Shown here: in pieces, positions 6,097 to 7,982 of the stretch
Layout: each line of letters opens with the position of its first letter
Numbering within the stretch: the stretch's first letter is position 1
Origin: Methyloprofundus sp.
GTDB taxonomy: Bacteria; Pseudomonadota; Gammaproteobacteria; Methylococcales; Methylomonadaceae
Assembly (NCBI GenBank): GCA_030636485.1
Contig: DAOVWV010000058.1
Coordinates: forward strand, 1 to 7,982
Length of the DNA: 7,982 nt
Direction of reading: 5' to 3'
Made by a program: the position numbers and the translations under genes
The notes under the pieces: generated by a model
Told to the model about the DNA's origin: nothing
Seen by the model: only the letters and a program-made list of their open reading frames with translations
Database searches by the model: none

Positions 6097-6506
6097 TGGA
6101 ACGCTGCCCTTGTTGTAATGCACGTTTACGCGAACGCATTGTGTGTTCGCGCTGCAAGGCTGATTTAAGTACGCTTATCAGCTCCGAACAAGCGGCTCAA
6201 CATTGGCTGGCTAAAGCGATACACGTTTACCAAGCCGAAAATATTGAACAAAGCATTACGGCCATCAACATGTCACTGGATTTAAAAAGAACCCACTTGG
6301 CAATTGCCTGGCGTGAGTATTTGATTCAGCAGCAATGTGCTGATATTCTGGATTTGCTCGCTCAAAAACAATTAATTCCAGCCAAACAAAGGCTCTATAG
6401 CGTACGTATGCTTTTTCCCCAGAGTAAGCATTTACAGCATTTAAATTCTTTTTGTGATTATTTATTAACCCAAAGCATCCCTCCCCCTCAACCATCTGAT
6501 TCTTAA
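6096..6506 (+). CDS. Zinc-ribbon / TPR-like helical protein, last gene of the chaperone operon
   Basis: A 136-residue cytosolic protein. The N-terminus is a zinc ribbon: C4-P-C6-C7 and C17-S-R-C20, i.e. C4xxC7 and C17xxC20 with 9 residues between, followed by KADLSTL. Four cysteines in this spacing almost certainly bind one zinc. The remainder is helical: about residues 30-75 form a TPR-like pair (AAQHWLAKAIHVYQAENIEQ then SITAINMSLDL), and a second pair follows at 85-125 (LAQKQLIPAKQRLYSVRML...). The tail is Pro/Ser-rich and probably flexible. I recognise no named family, though 'CPxC-ARLR-xxxC-RC-ADL' gives a weak impression of a recurrent small family. The position directly after Hsp70 with a one-base overlap indicates a cofactor, adaptor or anchoring role for this machine. 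A link with DnaJ's missing zinc domain is speculative, since DnaJ's zinc motifs are CxxCxGxG repeats. Confidence 0.75.
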   Translation: MERCPCCNARLRERIVCSRCKADLSTLISSEQAAQHWLAKAIHVYQAENIEQSITAINMSLDLKRTHLAIAWREYLIQQQCADILDLLAQKQLIPAKQRLYSVRMLFPQSKHLQHLNSFCDYLLTQSIPPPQPSDS

Positions 6507-6517
6507 AAGCCTGGTAG

Positions 6518-6534
6518 GGTACACTTCGTGCACC
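6518..6534. repeat. Stem-loop after the chaperone operon
   Basis: GGTACAC (6518-6524) and GTGCACC (6528-6534) form a 7-base stem with one A-C mismatch around the loop TTC, 11 bases after the last operon gene. No T-run follows on the plus strand (AAAAATGC does), so it is a poor intrinsic terminator. The string GTAGGG...CACCAAAAATGC resembles small palindromic elements often scattered between genes in some bacteria. It could also be a 3'-end stabilising or weak termination structure. The rest of the gap to prfC shows only AT-rich sequence. Confidence 0.4.
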
Positions 6535-6578
6535 AAAAATGCTCAAATAACCCACTCTCCTATGCGCAGGCACTCAAA

Positions 6579-6606
6579 TTCAGTTAAAATTAAGCAACCG
6601 TAGAAT
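6579..6606 (+). promoter_or_regulatory. Candidate promoter of prfC
   Basis: TAGAAT (6601-6606; 5 of 6 matches to TATAAT) lies 16 bases after TTCAGT (6579-6584; 3 of 6 matches to TTGACA). Transcription would start near 6613, about 15 bases before the ATG. It is a weak candidate in AT-rich sequence. A small inverted repeat, TTAAGT (6612-6617) and ACTTAA (6623-6628), overlaps the predicted start and the A of the ATG. Confidence 0.3.
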
Positions 6607-6627
6607 AAATTTTAAGTATATAACTTA

Positions 6628-7982
6628 ATGAATCAAGAACTAGAATCCATAAACACGAAAGAGATCCAAAGGCGCAGAACCTTTGCCATCATTTCCCATC
6701 CCGATGCCGGTAAAACGACCTTAACTGAAAAACTGCTTTTATTCGGTGGTGCGATACAGCAGGCTGGCTCCGTTAAAGGACGTAAAGCCGATAGACATGC
6801 GACATCCGACTGGATGGAAATGGAAAAACAGCGCGGAATTTCAGTCACGACCTCGGTGATGCAATTCGAACATAAAAACTGTATTATCAATCTATTAGAT
6901 ACACCTGGACACGAAGACTTCTCTGAAGATACCTACCGTACCTTAACCGCAGTCGATTCCGCACTGATGGTAATTGATGTCGCCAAAGGGGTAGAAAACC
7001 GTACCATTAAATTAATGGAAGTGTGTCGCTTACGTACCACACCTATTCTCACCTTTATCAATAAGCTGGATCGGGAAGGACGAGACCCCATCGAATTACT
7101 GGATGAGGTAGAGTCAGTCCTTAACATTAACTGTGCACCAATGACCTGGCCCATTGGCATGGGGAAACGCTTTAAAGGCGTTTACCACCTTTATACCGAT
7201 ACGGTGCATTTATTCAGTGCAACGCATGGTGGGAAAATTGTCGAAGGCGATGTGATTAAAGGTTTGGATAATCCTCTGCTAGATGAATTATTAGACGATC
7301 AGGCCGATGAATTACGCGAAGAAATCGAGCTGGTTCAAGGGGCGAGTCATGAATTTGATTTAGAGGCTTATTTAGCCGGAACACTGACTCCGGTTTTCTT
7401 TGGCTCTGCGATTAACAATTTTGGTATTTTAGAATTGCTTGATGCTTTTTCTGATTATGCGCCTGCCCCTAAAGGCAGGGAGGCAGAGCAGAGATTTGTT
7501 GATGCACAGGAAGACACGTTTTCTGGCTTTGTGTTTAAAGTACAGGCGAATATGGATCCGTCACACCGGGATAGAATCGCATTTTTACGCATTTGTTCGG
7601 GAAAATTTGATAAAGGCATGAAGGTTAATCATGTACGTTTAGGTAAAAAAATTCAGGTGTCAAATGCGATCACTTTTAAAGCGGCAAGCCGTAAAAATAT
7701 AGAAGAGGCGTATTCAGGTGATATTATTGGCCTGCATAACCACGGTACGATTCAGGTGGGAGATACGTTTTCCGAAGGTGAAGTACTGAAATATTCGGGC
7801 ATTCCTTTCTTTGCACCCGAGTTATTTCGTCGGGTAATATTAAAAGACCCTTTACGTGGCAAGGCATTACAAAAAGGCCTGGTACAACTCACGGAAGAAG
7901 GTGCAACCCAGCTATTTAAGCCATTGAAAAATAATGCCTTGATTTTAGGTGCGGTGGGAGTATTGCAGTTTGATGTCACCGC
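6628..7982 (+). CDS. prfC: Peptide chain release factor 3 (RF3), C-terminus off the window
   Basis: The reading frame is open to the right edge: 451 complete codons of about 527 in E. coli RF3. RF3 is a translational GTPase that removes RF1/RF2 from the ribosome after peptide release and takes part in post-peptidyl-transfer quality control. Visible motifs: G1 SHPDAGKTT (23-31), a switch I-containing stretch [14 protein letters not shown]3 DTPGH (91-95) and G4 NKLD (145-148). After the GTPase domain come the conserved [25 protein letters not shown] and FAPELFRRV segments of domains II and III, almost residue for residue as in E. coli. The ATG at 6628 is chosen because [15 protein letters not shown] follows with the normal N-terminal length (about 14 residues before it); there is no Shine-Dalgarno. 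The gene has its own 121-base upstream gap and is probably not functionally tied to the chaperone operon. No frameshift is seen. Confidence 0.97.
   Translation, partial: MNQELESINTKEIQRRRTFAIISHPDAGKTTLTEKLLLFGGAIQQAGSVKGRKADRHATSDWMEMEKQRGISVTTSVMQFEHKNCIINLLDTPGHEDFSEDTYRTLTAVDSALMVIDVAKGVENRTIKLMEVCRLRTTPILTFINKLDREGRDPIELLDEVESVLNINCAPMTWPIGMGKRFKGVYHLYTDTVHLFSATHGGKIVEGDVIKGLDNPLLDELLDDQADELREEIELVQGASHEFDLEAYLAGTLTPVFFGSAINNFGILELLDAFSDYAPAPKGREAEQRFVDAQEDTFSGFVFKVQANMDPSHRDRIAFLRICSGKFDKGMKVNHVRLGKKIQVSNAITFKAASRKNIEEAYSGDIIGLHNHGTIQVGDTFSEGEVLKYSGIPFFAPELFRRVILKDPLRGKALQKGLVQLTEEGATQLFKPLKNNALILGAVGVLQFDVT

Noticed and set aside
1..7982. tRNA genes, CRISPR arrays, insertion sequences or toxin-antitoxin pairs
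   Set aside because: No regularly spaced repeats, no transposase or nuclease motifs, and no tRNA T-loop/acceptor pattern were found on either strand.

Overview
The window most likely comes from a gammaproteobacterium. The right-hand gene is a very close relative of E. coli RF3 (PrfC), gene density is high, and base composition is moderately AT-rich. I have a weak impression of a methanotroph or sulfur-oxidizer type lineage, but no marker here proves it.

Layout. The left edge holds the 3' end of a class I SAM-dependent methyltransferase of the rRNA-modifying RlmI-like kind. Converging on it, 10 bases away on the minus strand, is a 63-residue BFD-type [2Fe-2S] ferredoxin gene. A non-coding gap of about 340 bases (485-827) follows, with candidate divergent promoters and dyad symmetries. 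Next comes a tightly packed five-gene plus-strand operon (828-6506). After a 121-base gap lies prfC, which runs off the right edge.

The five-gene operon is the main content. In order it encodes: (1) an 833-residue all-helical TPR protein; (2) a 112-residue mini J-domain protein whose HPD motif reads PPD; (3) a 219-residue GrpE-like nucleotide exchange factor; (4) a 583-residue Hsp70 that resembles HscC in its substrate domain and lacks the ~24-residue nucleotide-binding-domain insert of proteobacterial DnaK; (5) a 136-residue protein with an N-terminal CxxC/CxxC zinc ribbon and a helical-repeat C-terminal part. Gaps are 14 bases, a 4-base ATGA overlap, 6 bases, and a 1-base TAATG overlap, so the genes are almost certainly co-transcribed and translationally coupled.

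Interpretation. This is a complete accessory Hsp70 machine (ATPase, J-like co-chaperone, exchange factor) bracketed by two proteins that could serve as client or scaffold adaptors. Its client is unknown. The most notable feature is a missing J-domain catalytic histidine, while the J-contacting Arg and Asp on the Hsp70 side are retained.
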